Shown piece by piece: positions 19,991-32,469 of a stretch of DNA of 64,000 nt; positions within the stretch are counted from its first letter, which is position 1; each line of letters begins with the position of its first letter. The translations under genes and the position numbers were made by a program. The stretch covers positions 868,001 through 932,000 of the forward strand of contig JAALGY010000039.1 in assembly GCA_032358165.1 (NCBI GenBank), given 5' to 3'. This stretch comes from Diplosphaera chodatii. Its lineage: Eukaryota; Chlorophyta; Trebouxiophyceae; Prasiolales; Stichococcaceae. Below the pieces are notes generated by a model, which worked only from the letters and a program-made list of their open reading frames with translations, did not search any database and was not told the DNA's origin.

Positions 19991-21654
19991 CTACGCAGCA
20001 GCATCCTGGGCTGAACTGCCAAATGCTGGTAGGCCCCACTGCTCTGGCTGGAAGTCTTCCAGACTCTGCAGCACCACGTCTGCTCCTGCTGCATCTGCGC
20101 CTTTTAGGTTTGGGTCTGGCACCATGACGACGTGCCTGCACGACAAAACGCTGCAACAGGTTGGCATGTGGTCCAGCGCAGGCTTGGAGGGGCGTGACGC
20201 AGGCTACGGTGTATCGACACGAAAAAGCCAGCATGCGCAGTGCTGGGCACCTGGCATGATCAAGCTGTGCACTGACATCACATCTTCACCAACACCACCC
20301 CGCAGTGGCACCAGGCAAGCGGCAGCCGCAGCCAGGCGACCGCGGTGCACATGCGACAGGACAGCTGCGGCCCAATGTGGTGACGACAGGTCACATCGAT
20401 TTTCCAGCTGTGCGGCCAATCACCCTATACAAGCCTGCAAGAGGTCCTGTCCATGGCTGCCCGCAGTGTCAGAGAGAGTGTAGCTTGACAGGCTCACATG
20501 CCAGCTGCCTTGCCAGCAGCCACGCCCGCGATGGCGTCCTCGAACACGAGGCAGCAGCCGGCGTCTGCCGGCGGCGAGAAGGCCGCTGATGCTGTGAGGA
20601 ACATCTCTGGTGCTGGTTTGCCTTGTGTCACTTGGTCGCCTGCGACAAACATCCGGTGTAGCAGGCCAACCGGACTAACTCATGCACAGTGGACGACCTG
20701 ATAGCCTGCAGCAGGAAGAAAGGGTTGGAAGATGTAGGTCGAGTGGGCAACCTCACGCAGAGCTCTGTTGTCTGTCGGGCATCAGATGTGTGACGCACCT
20801 GTGATGCGGTGGTGGAACAGCGAAAACAAATCCGTGTGCCGCCCAGTCTTCAGCTCATAGTGGCGCCGGTGGGAGGAGGTCGCCAGGCAGAAGGGCACGC
20901 CCCGCTCGTGCAGATGGCGAAGCAGGCGCTCCGCACCTGCAGCATGCACAGTCAGGGCGACTGCAGCATACGGCCGGCAGGGATCTGCTGACCAACGCAC
21001 TCGTGGGCGCGCACAGAAAGTACATGTGCGCACGCATTGGCCAGCTCAGTGGAGGGTATCCCTCTGCAGGGTACAGGTTTGCATGCATGCTGGGAGCATG
21101 GCGGTGGAGCAGCTGCTGAGCAGCAGACCTGGCATCAGCTGCGCGTTTGGGAAGAGCTTGTCCAGCGCCTCCTCGCGCTCAGCCAGAAACTCCTCGGCTG
21201 TCAGTTGGTGCTCAAGGCCCAGCTCGCTCACGCAAAGCTGCACAACAGGATGCACATCGTCTGGTAGCTCATTACCACTCCGCGTTGGACTCCCCGTGGG
21301 GTTGGGGCCACCCCAGCGACGGCATCAGATATGCCTGGTAATGATGGCCGCCTCACCTGCGCCGCCTCCAGCGCCTTCTTGCCCATCATTTTCGCCTGCA
21401 AGCATGTGCATAGAGAGAGGGCTGCGCTGGGCACGCCAGAGGTCACAACACATGCAACAAAGCAGCTGCACGAACCCCACCTTCAGGTCCCAGGTGAACT
21501 CTCTGCCGTAGTGCTGCAGGATATCCGTCTGCACTGTTGTGTAGAATCCCTCGGTGTCCAGCAAGAGGCCATCCATGTCGAAGATGACATGGGTGATCTG
21601 CGCCAGCCTCTTGTGGCCATCACCAGACGCGCTCGCTGCGTGTGAGGCTTCCAT
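19991..21654 (-). CDS. HAD-family phosphatase, PUDP/GS1 (glycerol-3-phosphatase) type, 6 exons
   Basis: Exons on the minus strand: 21654-21481, 21395-21357, 21237-21129, 20936-20799, 20639-20498, 20135-19991; phases agree; 248 residues. HAD motif I is HVIFDMDGLLLDTE (D26 nucleophile, D28 acid), motif II LATSS, motif III the Lys in QGKPAPEMF, and motif IV LVFEDAIAG. The tracts MGKKALEAAQ, TGRHTDLFSLF and LEDFQPEQWGLP are close to pseudouridine-5'-phosphatase of animals and the plant GS1/GPP glycerol-3-phosphatases, which are one family. It is expected to be a Mg-dependent sugar-phosphate phosphatase in the cytosol; substrate cannot be told from sequence alone. Confidence 0.92.
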
Positions 21655-24261
21655 AGAGCTATTCAACCGGCTTTTGCTCGCTTGCTTACAGGTTTGACGG
21701 TGTCTGAGTGTGCAATTGGCGACAACAGCTGCTCCGCATGCGGCGCCGCACCCCAAATCAGAAGAACACCCTGCTTGCCGTATTGTGAATTCTACTGCGC
21801 AGCTGTTGAATCAGGCTTGATAGCTTGTGGAAAGGAGGGAGCTTCTCAGCAAAGCAACTGACGGTTGCGGGGTGGTGATCCAGGTTGTTGTCTGGCGTTG
21901 CTGTTGTCACTGACACGCCTGGTGCTCAGACAAAGGGTGTCAAAGGATTCTGAACATAGCGGCTGGTGAGCAACAACGATCAATGACAACCAGCCCACCG
22001 AGCGATACTGTGCACCCCCTTTTTCGCTGGCTTGCACCGTGAAGTACAGTGTACGGGCTCAAGAAGCACATGCTGCTTCCTGTACATCGCCCAGGCCAAG
22101 GGAACTATCTATTCCCCTTCCCCAGCCGAGCCCTGCTCGCGGCAATCCCAGTTTCACTCGGCACCGGCTTCTGAACGCTCACGGCCGCCCGCCGCGCCGC
22201 GCGCGGTCGGACCTGCAGGGTGCTGAGCCGATGCCCATTTGAAGGCAATCGCCGCCCGAGATAGCTCCCAATTCATGTCACTGCACCTCGTGCGACAGCG
22301 GCAGGGTCCATGGCCTCTGGCAAACGGTCCTAGGCTGTAAGGTGGCAGGCTTTCATGGCGCATAGACCACCTGGCAATGGTCTGTTTGGCACCGTCGCTT
22401 GCTTTGGTCACAGTCAAGCGTCTCAGTCCTGCAGTCAGGCTTAGGGCTGCCGCATGCGACCGTAAGCCGTGCACTTTTGAGCCTGAACAGCCTTCGCGCA
22501 CTTGAAGCGCCTCCGCAGACCTGAGGGTCGCGTCCCGGCCTCCCAAGCGGGCTGTGGCCTGTGCGGCCTGCCATGGAGCTCAATGGATGATGTTTCACAC
22601 GCCTTGCAGGTGTCACAGCAGTGCCACATGTGCAGGTGTCCCTGTGCACGGCCTGAGATGGTCAGGCCTGCGCTTTGGTGCGCGGCCTGCAGGTGTCGAC
22701 TTCCGACACGCTTCATCAGCAACAAGGCCGCCTGAACTGAGTGCAGCTAGGCTCTATAGGTCGACCATACGGTCAGTTACAGTCACCGTGCGGACACTCC
22801 GCGCCAGCCCAGCTATGTGCCCGCCGGGCTCGTTCGGGTCTGATGCCCAACCCTCGAGGTGGGCCCGGTGTTTGTGTGGGACAGAACCGCAGGTACAGGC
22901 GGCCATCAAGAGGTCCAGGCAGCTCATAGAGGTCATGGAGGCCCCTCGCATCGCACGGGCCTGTGCAGAGCCGACGATCACCGCCTGGCAGGCACCCAGA
23001 AACAGTCACAACAGCAGGTGTGCGGCGGGACATTGGCACCCCGGCACTGCTGCCCCTCTTTTCGGGCATATACAGTCTTACAAACATCTGTCTGTGGAAG
23101 GGGGAGACCGTGATGTGTACAACGCCGTGGGCAAGGGTGGTGGTTTGCTTAGCATCGGAGGGATGGTTGCACACAGAGGCAACGGACAACCCACATCAGT
23201 GAAGCGGGAGCTCCATTCACTCACTGAAGCCCTATAAGCTATCGAATCTGCCGTCTCCCGGGGCTCGGCTGCCAGCCCGGCCGATATCTGCTCGTCCGGT
23301 GGCAAGCTGAGTCACACCGTCCCACAGCGCCTGAACTGCTGCTCAGACCTAGCCGGGGCCCCCTTGGCCTCGCTATGTGGCAGAGCTACTGTATATGCGA
23401 TGCTGAGGCCTGCTCAACGTTGTGTGCAACCACCTGGCACCCCGGCAAGCGTGAAAGTCAGGAGGACAGCACAACTTTACCGCAATGAGACGGAGCAACC
23501 CCTGTGCTGTGCTGCCAGTGCATCGCTTCTGGGCACCAACCGCCGGCTACATATGACCCACAGGATACACAGCAGCGCTGCGCTGTGGCGTGCTGCGCCG
23601 CGTGGTAACGGCCTGGTCGTCTGGAACATACGGAGCAGGGCAGCCCAGCAGCTCAGGAGCGTTGGACCGCGGCACAGCGTCACAAAAATCCCAGCGCTGC
23701 TTGCACCTGATGCTTTAGTCAGTCAACAACGCGAAGCCGCGATCCAGGCCTGTGCCGGCCGTGCCCTCTGCTCAGGCGCTTCAGCGCAGACGTCGCACCT
23801 GCAGCATGCGCAGTGTGTTGGGCTAGCGCCTACCGCATGCACTCCGCAGCTGCTGCCCCCGGCGCCAAGCACGCACCTGCGTGTGTGTGTACCAGGGGCG
23901 GCTGTGCACAGCTTGGCGGTTGCTAGCATCGGCAGCAATGCGCCCCCCGCACGCTGTTGTAAGAGGAACGCCTTGCTTATGCAGCGCTCAGCAGGTCACA
24001 CAGTGCACGCATTGTGCTGAAAGCAGCATCTGTACTTCACTGACAGCGCTTCATCAAAATGCTGGCAGATGCCCGCTCCGTTTGCGCATCTGAAATTTGG
24101 CTTGGTGCGATGCGCCTGATGCACTTTGGTGCTTTGCTGGGGTGCGTAGCCGCGGCGTCGTGCTGGCTGGGTAAATGCATTCATCTGTGCGCTTGGTGGT
24201 GTTGAAAAACACCTTTTGTGGTGGGGCAGAGCAGCGCTGGCGACAGCAGCATACCGGGCGC
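21655..24261. other. 2.6-kb tract without a supported gene
   Basis: Several open frames of 60-227 codons exist on both strands, but none shows a recognisable domain, signal peptide or convincing splice structure. Most have Cys/Arg/Pro/His-rich composition like random GC-rich DNA. Neither a tRNA nor a known repeat was found. It could hold a non-coding RNA gene or decayed sequence. Confidence 0.4.
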
Positions 24262-25294
24262 TTAGGCCTTGGCGGCCTTGGGCGCCGCCTTCTTCTTGGG
24301 GCTGGCCTTGGGCTTTTTGGCGGCTGCGGGCTTCTTCGCTGTCGGCTTCTTGGCCTTCTTGGGGGCGGCCGCCTTCTTGGCTGTCGCGGGCTTCTTCGTG
24401 GCGGGCTTCTTGGCGGCGGGCTTCTTGGTGGCGGTGGTCTTCTTCGGCTTGGTGGCCTTGGTGGTGGCGGCGGTCTTCTTCGGCTTGGCGGTGGTGGCCT
24501 TCTTGGCCTTGGGCGTGGCGGCCTTCTTCTCGCCGTCGGCCGCCGGCTTCTTGGCCGCCTTGGGCTTCTTGGCGGGCGTCTTCTTTGTTGCGGGCTTCTT
24601 CGGGGCCGCCTGCAGCACGCGGAATACCAGCGCATCAGTGCATGCACATGGCACGTGTCTGCTATGCTGTTGACATGATATGAAAGACGTGCAGCAGGCA
24701 AGTGCTGGAGCGCACAATGCATGAAGGCAGACATCTGCATCAAGCACTTGCCGGGCGCTGCAGTGAAACAGCATGCAGCACAGCATGCTAGATCAGCCAG
24801 TGAGCAGTGCAGGCACGCAGCTGCGGCACACCTTCTTCTTTGGTGGGCCCTTCTTGAAGGCGTCGCTCAGCTTGTAGCTGGACTTGACCTTGACCAGCTT
24901 GCCCTGGCTGCTCAGGTTCCTCAGCTGCGTGCTGAGCGTCTTCTTCCACGGGCCGCTGAGCTTCCAGTCCTTCTTGCCGTCCAGGTACTGCGCATGCAGG
25001 AGAGCACCACCGTCAGACGGTTGCTGTGTCAGCTGTCCAGACTTGGGAACTGCAGTGTTGGCACTCGGAACAGAGGCTAACAACGGGCCATGACAGATGG
25101 CAGGAGCGCGCGAGAGCATGCGTGCAGGATCGTGAAAGACTGGACAGCACCTTGGTGATGGCGGGCAGGCTGCTGCCGGACCGCTCCTTGAGCGAGGCGA
25201 TGGCCTCCTTGACCATCACCGCATACGTCGGGTGGCCCGGGTCCTTCTTCGGCGCGGCGGGCTTCTTCGCCGGGGCTGCTGCGGTCGTCGACAT
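24262..25294 (-). CDS. Linker histone H1, 3 exons
   Basis: Exons on the minus strand: 25294-25151, 24987-24832, 24609-24262, all in phase, 215 residues. A short Ala/Lys/Pro N-tail is followed by the H15 winged-helix domain (HPTYAVMVKEAIASLKER, SLPAITKYL, LSTQLRNLSSQGKLVKV), split by the first intron. The C-tail is about 115 residues of KKP, AAKK and TTAK repeats. The length and three-part layout are normal for plant and algal H1. It binds linker DNA between nucleosomes. It shares a 422-base divergent promoter with RMD5. Confidence 0.96.
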
Positions 25295-25716
25295 GGCTGC
25301 AGGGTGCGCGGGGAGCAGATAGCAGGCAGAGGAGAGCGAAGGAGCAAGCAAGGGTGCAAACAGGCAGTTGTGAGCGCCGGTGCCTTTCGCCCGAACATCG
25401 GTTCGAATTGGCGGTAAACCCTAGTCCCATGACTTAGGGACTAGGGTCCCAAGTGTTCTCCTGCTGAGCTTCTGCAACCGGCGTTTTGCGCCCCGGCCAC
25501 TGCGACAGGACGCCGCAGTGGCGTAGACGGCCGCTGTGTAGCCTCTTTGTGAGCTTGCCGACGCTTGTGAGCTGGCTGCACCTTCGGAGCACCTCTCGCT
25601 TGCACGCAATCGGTGTCAAAAGTTGGGTCCTGCCCTCCCACCTACTCCCTGAAAGGGCTGCAGAGCGCGCGCTCTGGGCCATCAAATCCGCCTGCGAGAC
25701 TTAACCTCACACGCCC
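25295..25716. promoter_or_regulatory. Divergent promoter region of histone H1 and RMD5, with a 10-bp inverted repeat
   Basis: 422 bases between two divergent start codons. A perfect inverted repeat CCCTAGTCCC (25419-25428) and GGGACTAGGG (25437-25446) is separated by eight bases, near its H1-proximal third. It could be a factor site or form a hairpin; function is unknown. Confidence 0.6.
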
Positions 25717-28583
25717 ATGTCGGAGGCGAACTTCCAGGTAGCCCTCAGGGAAGCCGAGCGAGCCTCGAAGAAGCAGAAAACATGCGCTGGGCAGTGCGCA
25801 AATGTGGTGGGCGCGCTGCATCAGCACCTGGAGGCGGTCCGACAGCAGGTGACCGCAGCTGAGCGTCATGCTTATACATGTCATGTATAGAACGGCAGTT
25901 CATCCATTGCTGCAGTGTCATGCCGCTCTGCAAGGCGCCTTGGTGCCCCAGCGCCAAACATGCACCAAAAACCATGCAATACATGTTGGTGCATGTTTCT
26001 TGTAAGCATGGTGCACTTGAACAGTGTGCTGGCACTAGTTCATGCGCTTTGAATCGCTTCACTTATACCGTTCACATTCCCATGCACAGTCCGAGCTTGA
26101 AACCCTTGCCGTCCTGGAGCGCGCGCGCACACTGCACTGGCTGCTGAGTGCCATGCACTCCTGACTTGCAGGTATTGCAAGCGGGCGGCGACACACAGGC
26201 AGCAGCGGCGGCGCTTGCGCAGGTGCAGCAGGCGCTGGCGCAGCAGGTGCTGACGGAGCAGGTCGGCAGCTCGACCAAGGAGCTGCACAAGGCCGTCAGC
26301 AGTCTTGGCAAGGTGCACACGCTGTGAGGTGCTGCCTGATGGTGCACAGTCGTGAGTGAGGTGCATCGAAACTGCGCATACGGAACCCAAACCCAAACCC
26401 CTACGGACTGTGGATGGGCTGCCGCCAGTGCTCGTGTGTGAGGGTCATCGTGTGAGCTGATGATGTTGACAAGTGTGGACCTGGCCAGCTTGCCGTCTGA
26501 CGTTCACCAGTGCCACTGCAGGCAGTGGACAAAGCCTTCGTCAGCGACATCTGCAGGGCGCCGGTGTCACGCACGGAGATGGACCAGGCCGTGCTGGACC
26601 GCGTCATCGCCGCGCACCTGTACCAGCAGGTGGGCTTGCGTTCTGTCGGTGTCTGAACATGTGCCGCTGCAGTCACTAGCATATCTGCCACAGCAAAGAT
26701 ACGACCGCCGGTGTGGGTCCAGCACTGCCCAACAATATTTTGTGCCACACAGAGCAACCAGCTCGCAACCATGGTCATACTTCACGGATGCAGGGTCGCT
26801 TTGAGATTGGGGATGCATTTGCGAGGGAGGCGGCGCTGGAGTGCGAGGAGTCCCTCAAGCGGCCCTTTGAGCACATGCACATGGTGCTGCAGCAGGTGCG
26901 CCGAGGAACAGTCTGCCGAGAAAGCAGTGCAGTTGCTACAGATGCATGCGATGCTTGATGCGGACCCTGCAACACCGAGGCCATATGGGCAGCAGGCACG
27001 TCTGGTGCTGGGTGTCGAGGCTCACTGCCAGGCACTGATCAAGCAGCTGGTGACCCCCAGATCCAGAACCGCAACCTGGAGCCAGCACTGCAGTGGGTGG
27101 AGGAGAAGCGCGCAGACCTGGCAGCGGCGCGGCAGTCATATGAGGCCTTCGAGTTCCAGCTGCACCGCCTGCAGTTCCTGCGCATCCTGACTCAGCAGGG
27201 TGAGTGGTTTCGGTACAACGTCGTGCAGCTGAGTGCAAACTCGTGCAGCTGGCTGCAAATGCCGATATTCGTGATCTGGCATTGCTGCTGATGGTGCACT
27301 TGGTGGCGTGCTGCTGTGTATGTGGTCAGCTGATACATTGCCTGACGAAGAACTGCTGTTGTGCTGTGACCCGTCTGCCAGCATGCATGTAGAGCTAATC
27401 TGAGCTGTACATCTTCATGTAATGCAGGTCCAGCACCAGCTCTTGTGTATATTAGAAAGCATGCAAAGCGCTTCCACGATCTGCAGGTGAGGATGAAGCA
27501 GCACAGCATACTGCCACCCCGCATGCATATTTGGTGCCCAACCGTGTGCCAATGGGATGGCACCCGAGCTCGGCACGTCGTTTATGACAGCATGCCATAT
27601 TTGACATCACATGCAACTTGTGCTCATGATGTCTTGCGTTCTCGGCAATGGCAGGCAGACAAAGTCACGCGGCTCATGGGCTGCCTTTGCTACACAAAGC
27701 GCCTGGAACGCTCGCCCTATGCAGACCTGCTGGCCGAGAGCCAGTGGCACGCCATTGCACAGGAGTTTGTTCGGCAGTGCTGCGGCCTCATGGGCCTGGT
27801 GAGCGTCCCGCGCTCGAAAAAAGCATAGCCTGCTTGCCATGAGTGCTGGTTGCTGACGCTCATACACTGTGTTGTCCTGTGTTTGACGATGCCCTTCACA
27901 CTGTCCGTTGACCTTCCCTGTAGCAGCCAGGTTTGGCGAGATGTTGGCGCCTTGTCATGTGTGCTACTTGCGTCTGCAGGCGCTGGAAAGCCCGCTGCTG
28001 GTGGCAGTTGCGGCGGGGTCAGTTGCGCTGCCGACGCTGCTGAAGCTTTCCGATGTGCTGGCAGCACAGAAGCAGGACCTCAGCATTGGCCACCAGCTGC
28101 CCGTGTCGGTGGAGCTCGGCAAGGTAAGGAAACAAAGGCGCCCTGGACACTGGCAACGCGTTCGTCATGCACTAGGCATTGGAAGCACATTACCGTTAGG
28201 CTGCTCCGCTGTACAGTCTCATGCAGCCTTGCATTGCAGCTCAGTAGGGAGCACCGCTTTGAGTTCTGCACAAAAGGTGCTACAGCTGAGGGCTGCACCA
28301 CACAGGCGTGATGTGCCAATGCTAACGTTACGCCTGACTGTCTGGCATGCAGGAGTTCGTGTTCCACTCCATCTTCGCGTGCCCGGTGTCCAAGGACCAG
28401 AGCACAGCGGAGAACCCGCCGATGCTGCTGCCGTGCGGGCACGTGCTGTGCAAGGTGTCGATCGCGAAAATCGCCAAGAACACGACACGCAGCTTCAAGT
28501 GCCCGTATTGCCCCAATGAGACGACGCCACAACAGTGCAAAGAGATCTTTTTCCCTGACACCGGGCGAACAGAAGCAGCCTGA
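25717..28583 (+). CDS. RMD5: RMD5/GID2-type E3 ubiquitin ligase subunit, 9 exons
   Basis: Exons: 25717-25848, 26172-26312, 26522-26629, 26794-26895, 27061-27199, 27428-27486, 27655-27798, 27980-28123, 28353-28583; in phase; 399 residues. A helical N-terminus is followed by a LisH-like stretch (VIAAHLYQQGRFEIGDAF) near 115-140, a CTLH/CRA region (LEPALQWVEEKRADL, FVRQCCGLMGLALESPL) and a C-terminal degenerate RING (CPV, PPMLLPCGHVLC, FKCPYCP) at about 333-378. The order matches RMND5/Rmd5, the catalytic RING partner of MAEA/Fyv10 in the GID/CTLH complex, which marks metabolic enzymes and regulators for degradation. The RING lacks several zinc ligands of a standard RING, as usual in this family. 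Confidence 0.94.
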
Positions 28584-28927
28584 CACACAAGCCGCGGTCT
28601 GCGGTGGTGCTGGCAGTTCAGGCGTCGATTCGATCAGCATTGGCTTCTGATGCACTGTGTGCAGTCAGGTTGTATCATAGGATTGTAATATGGCTGCGAG
28701 CTGTGGAGCTGTATCTGAAACGTGTCCAGGGATGCAGGCTGGGCCTCCTCCTGCCTCTGCATCCCCTACATCCAGCACAACCGAACTGCTGCAATGCATT
28801 TCAAACGCTCAAGCTCTGTTGAAGTCATGAAGTGTCGGTTGCCAGCGCAAAGCTGCACAGGGTCGCTGCAGGACGACGAGACAGTAGCGTCATTTACACA
28901 CCTGGGGCTTGCATTGTGCTGCGCAAC
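28584..28927. other. Intergenic region
   Basis: 344 bases between two plus-strand genes, presumably 3' UTR and promoter. No further gene seen. Confidence 0.4.
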
Positions 28928-31081
28928 ATGGCCACACCCGTTGCACGCAGGACACGGTCACAGCAATGTGGTGATGACGAGCCAGCGCAGCCTCGCGCAC
29001 AGCCTCAGACAGCAGCTGGACCTGACACTCCCGACAACCCAGAGCCTGTCCTCATGAGCGACACTTGCTCTGAGGTGATCACGGCTTGTCTTGGCTGACC
29101 AGCACCATGCACACCGCGCAACAGAATCGTAGGCGCGAGTCAGAGACGGACTGGCGTCAGCGACACCTATAACTTTGCTGTGTTGGTGCAGATGCCACTA
29201 GTGCAGGCAGATACACAGCCCACAGCTCGAGAGATTGCTGCGGCAGATGCAGCGAGGGCACGGTTGCAGGTGGCCACTTGCTATGTTTTTTTATGCAGAC
29301 TGCACGAAACAGTATGTGTCACATACGTAAATTGCGATTGGTGCTGCTAGTGTCCGCGGCATGGAGCATGTGACTCAGATTGCATGGCTGGCCCGGCAGG
29401 GTGCTGCACAGCCGGGCGCTGCGCAGCCAGCTGGTCGGAGTGATCTCGGCACCCTGCCCACAGGGCCAGAGCCGGTCAGCATGGATGTGGAGTACATGGC
29501 AGCCTCACAGCTGCAGCCGCTAGACGACCCTGGGCGTGCATGCCAGGTGGGTGTGACGTGCAGGGTTATGTAGCATCATTTCGGCAAGAGCGGATGCAAG
29601 TGCTTTACTAGCAGACGGCACGCAAGGGGTCTATGTATGCAGAGACTGTTGCACGGTGGCATGCAGGCAATGCTGCGGGGCCTGGACTCAAGTGAATGGA
29701 CAACAGTGGTTGGTGCGCTGACCACAGCACGGCAGCTGGTGGCGCACCATCCAAACACCCTGCTGCCGCACCTGTGAGCCCTGGTGCAACATAGCACACA
29801 TATGCCCTGCTGGTTTGGTATGCTGTTGCATAGTGCTGGTTGCGCCGGATCATCTCGCCTGAAAGCACTGAAGGTACTTGATAACAATGGGCATCTGGTG
29901 CATTGCACAGGCCCAAATTTATGCCGCTGCTGTTGACATCGGTGAAGAACCTACGCAGCTCCGTCAGCAAGGTGTGCTGATTTGCTCGCAGCCCTACCAG
30001 CCCAACATTCGACTGTTGATACGGTGTCAGATCCTATAAATTTTCTGACCGGCGTGCCTGCCACTGCAGACGGCGCTCATGTGCACAGCTGAGGCATTTA
30101 GTCAGCTGCGGGGAGCGCTGCTGCCATTTGCAGACATTGGTGGTGTGCAGCAGCCGGCCTCTAGTCTGCTGCACCAGATGCTGCTGAAGGCCAGCGCCGA
30201 CAAGCGCTTCATTGCTGAGGAGGTATGACCCCTGCATATCGACTTGGTTCCGAACCCCATTGGAGGTTGGCGCTTGCTTTCACTGTCACTCTAGCAGGTT
30301 CTGCATGGGGTGCGAGATCCATTCGCGTACTGTTCAAAACACTCGATTCACGCCTGACAGGCTCAGCGAGCGACAGCGGCGCTGGCGAGAAGCTTGTCCG
30401 CAGAGGCGTTGCCGATGCTGCTGCCATATGTCGCCCATAAGAACCCGAAGGTATGGAGGCGCATGGTCTGCTGCCCTACCATGACAATTGTCTCTGCAAC
30501 ATGCGCCCGCCTGTCGAGTGTTCTACCTGCTACCGCGGCAATGTCTCTTCAGCAAGCGGCTTTGAGCAACTGGACGCCAAGTGTCGGTGCAGGTTCGGGG
30601 CCAGGCAGGCAGGGCGCTGACAGCCGTGGCGGCTTCCCTGGGGCCGCCGGAGGCAGTCAGGCTGCAGGACACAAAGCGGCTGCTGCGGGCGGCCGGCACG
30701 CTGGTCAGCGACAACACGCCCGACGCGCGCAACTCGGCGCGGGAGCTCATCTCGATCGTGCAGGTGATGCGACAGCGGGCCGCTCGTCAAGCTACCAGCA
30801 TCATGCAGGATAGCTGGGGCATGGCAGTGGGAGACGCTGTTGTGTTGAAATGGCGTTTGGTAGGTGACGCTCCCCTCTTGAGCCTGCTGCAGGCAGCTTA
30901 TGTGGCTGCGGGCCATGAGGAGGGCAAGGAGAACAGCGGTGCACAGGTGCCAGACGGCACTGCAGTCGTGACTGGACGCCCCTCGCCAAACAAGTCAGTG
31001 CCCACCACATGGGAGGCCTTCTGTAAGACCACGCTCAGCAGCACCGCGGCGCTTGCAGTGCTGCGCGTCAGCAGCAAGTGA
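28928..31081 (+). CDS. TOG/HEAT-repeat protein (TOGARAM/CLASP-like), 8 exons
   Basis: Exons: 28928-29074, 29192-29269, 29400-29546, 29643-29773 plus 29911-29971, 30070-30222, 30406-30450, 30593-30763, 30893-31081; phases agree; 373 residues. The acidic, Pro-rich first 125 residues are followed by one TOG-like alpha-solenoid: LDSSEWTTVVGALTTARQL, HHPNTLLPHL, TSVKNLRSSVSKTAL, LLKASADKRFIAEEALP, YVAHKNPKV. The NLRSSVSKTAL and FIAEEA tracts are characteristic of TOG domains of the FAM179/TOGARAM and CLASP group, which bind tubulin. Only one TOG is present, so this is smaller than animal members. An axonemal or cytoplasmic microtubule role is inference. Confidence 0.75.
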
Positions 31082-31490
31082 CAGCATCGCTGGCTCAGCA
31101 TGTCGGCACGGTTTTGTACTGCATGATTTACGTGACGCAGAGGTGACCATCACTTTGAAACTGGGCACTTCAACCTTTGTGACTCATCTGCAACCTTCGT
31201 GAGTCATCTGTTGTGTGTTGCAATAGCTTAGCAGCCTGCAAGTCTAGTCTGCACTGCAGTGACAGCGAACCACTTTTCTATCTATCAGTTTGTACATGCT
31301 GCCACCCTGTGCAGACGTTTAACCCTGATATGCCACAGAACACCATGTAGGTCAGAATGCAAGATGCACCCGGTCACTGGTCAGAATGATAGTAGACGCC
31401 ATGCAAGTTACATTTTCCTCCAGCGTCAAGACCGATGATGACTGGCCTCTACTTGTGCTGCCTGCTGCAGCAGCAAACTTGATCCCTGCC
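31082..31490. other. Convergent intergenic region
   Basis: It carries the 3' ends of the TOG protein gene and the WW-domain gene. A near-duplicate pair TTCAACCTTTGTGACTCATC / TGCAACCTTCGTGAGTCATC lies at 31169-31209. No gene seen. Confidence 0.5.
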
Positions 31491-32253
31491 TCACTCATAT
31501 GGCGCTGCCTGCCGCAGTAGCGGGTTTGACAGCCGAGCCACAATGCGCTGAAGCATGAGCCTGCAAAGCGGCAGCACGGTGTAAAGACCTGGCAACCAGG
31601 CTTCAAGCATGCACATGGTGACCACAAGGTTACTGCCGTCTTCATCAAGAGGTGCATCCACCCACCTCTCATCCTCGCTATCAGCGCTGCCTGCGAGGTG
31701 CATCACATAGTCGAAGTACCGGTCGGTGAAGACGCCACTGCTGCGCAGGCTGCGCGCCTTTTCGTTGAACAACATGCCAGAGCCGTCCTGCACCAGCGCT
31801 GCCCGCAGCGTCTGCAGCATGACGACATCGGTGCTGGTGTCGGCAGCGCTGCCCTCGTAGCCTGCATCGGGCGCAGCTGCTCCGCTTGTTGCAGTCTCCG
31901 CTGGAGCCTCCCAGCTGGTCTCCCGTGTCGCTGTGTGCCTGGTGTGGCCAGAGACCATGTAGTGACGTGGTATGATATTGGATGGGTGATGAGCAGGCTT
32001 GCCAGTTATCGCAGTCAGGTGCTCACCAGTAGTAGGTCCTGCCGGACGAAGGATCAACTGCCTGCTGCCACTGGTTGCCAGTAGCGCTACAGCGGACGCA
32101 CGCAGCGCAGCTTTGCTGAGCTTGTCTTCGCCGCAGCCGATAGGTCTGCTGGTACGCTGCGACGTGAATAATGTTACGATGGTGACACGCTGTTGCTCTG
32201 TCGAGAGGGGCTGGCAAACGTAGCATGTGCTGATGCGGGGTGGCGCCAGGCAC
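31491..32253 (-). CDS. WW-domain protein, unknown function, start uncertain
   Basis: Two exons are supported on the minus strand: 32253-32027 and 31938-31491 (stop at 31491). They join in phase inside a WW domain: first Trp in QWQQAVDPSSGRTYYW, then after the intron HTATRETSWEAP with the second Trp. After the WW domain there are about 130 residues including VVMLQTLRAALVQDGSGM and a hydrophobic stretch (CMLEAWLPGLYTVLPLCRL). WW domains bind proline-rich ligands. I chose the ATG at 32253, but the residues before the WW domain look unstructured and further upstream exons or a start closer to the domain are possible. Predicted length is about 224 residues. Confidence 0.6.
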
Positions 32254-32469
32254 GCTGGAGAGTCGGCCAGGGACGTCGAGGCAAGGCTGACCAGCGACCG
32301 ATGCCTGGTATCAGCTGTTGACGTGTATCGGATGTACTCTTCTTTCAGCAAATGTTATCGGAGTTATGAGCCATTGATTTGTGCATGCATGATGTGCAGG
32401 GTGTAACCGTTCCAAGAGATCAATGGTGGCCACCGTTCATGTGGCAGAATCGATACTCGAGCGCCGCGT

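Noticed and set aside
24175..24683. Gly/Leu- or Trp/Ser-rich plus-strand frames over the histone H1 tail
   Set aside because: They are antisense shadows of the Lys/Ala/Pro-rich H1 C-terminus.
25385..25402. GGTTCGAATTGG resembling a tRNA B box
   Set aside because: No A box, cloverleaf or acceptor stem could be drawn around it.
26386..26402. ACCCAAACCCAAACCCC resembling a telomere-like tract
   Set aside because: Two to three units only and not the CCCTAAA type; it lies in an intron of RMD5.
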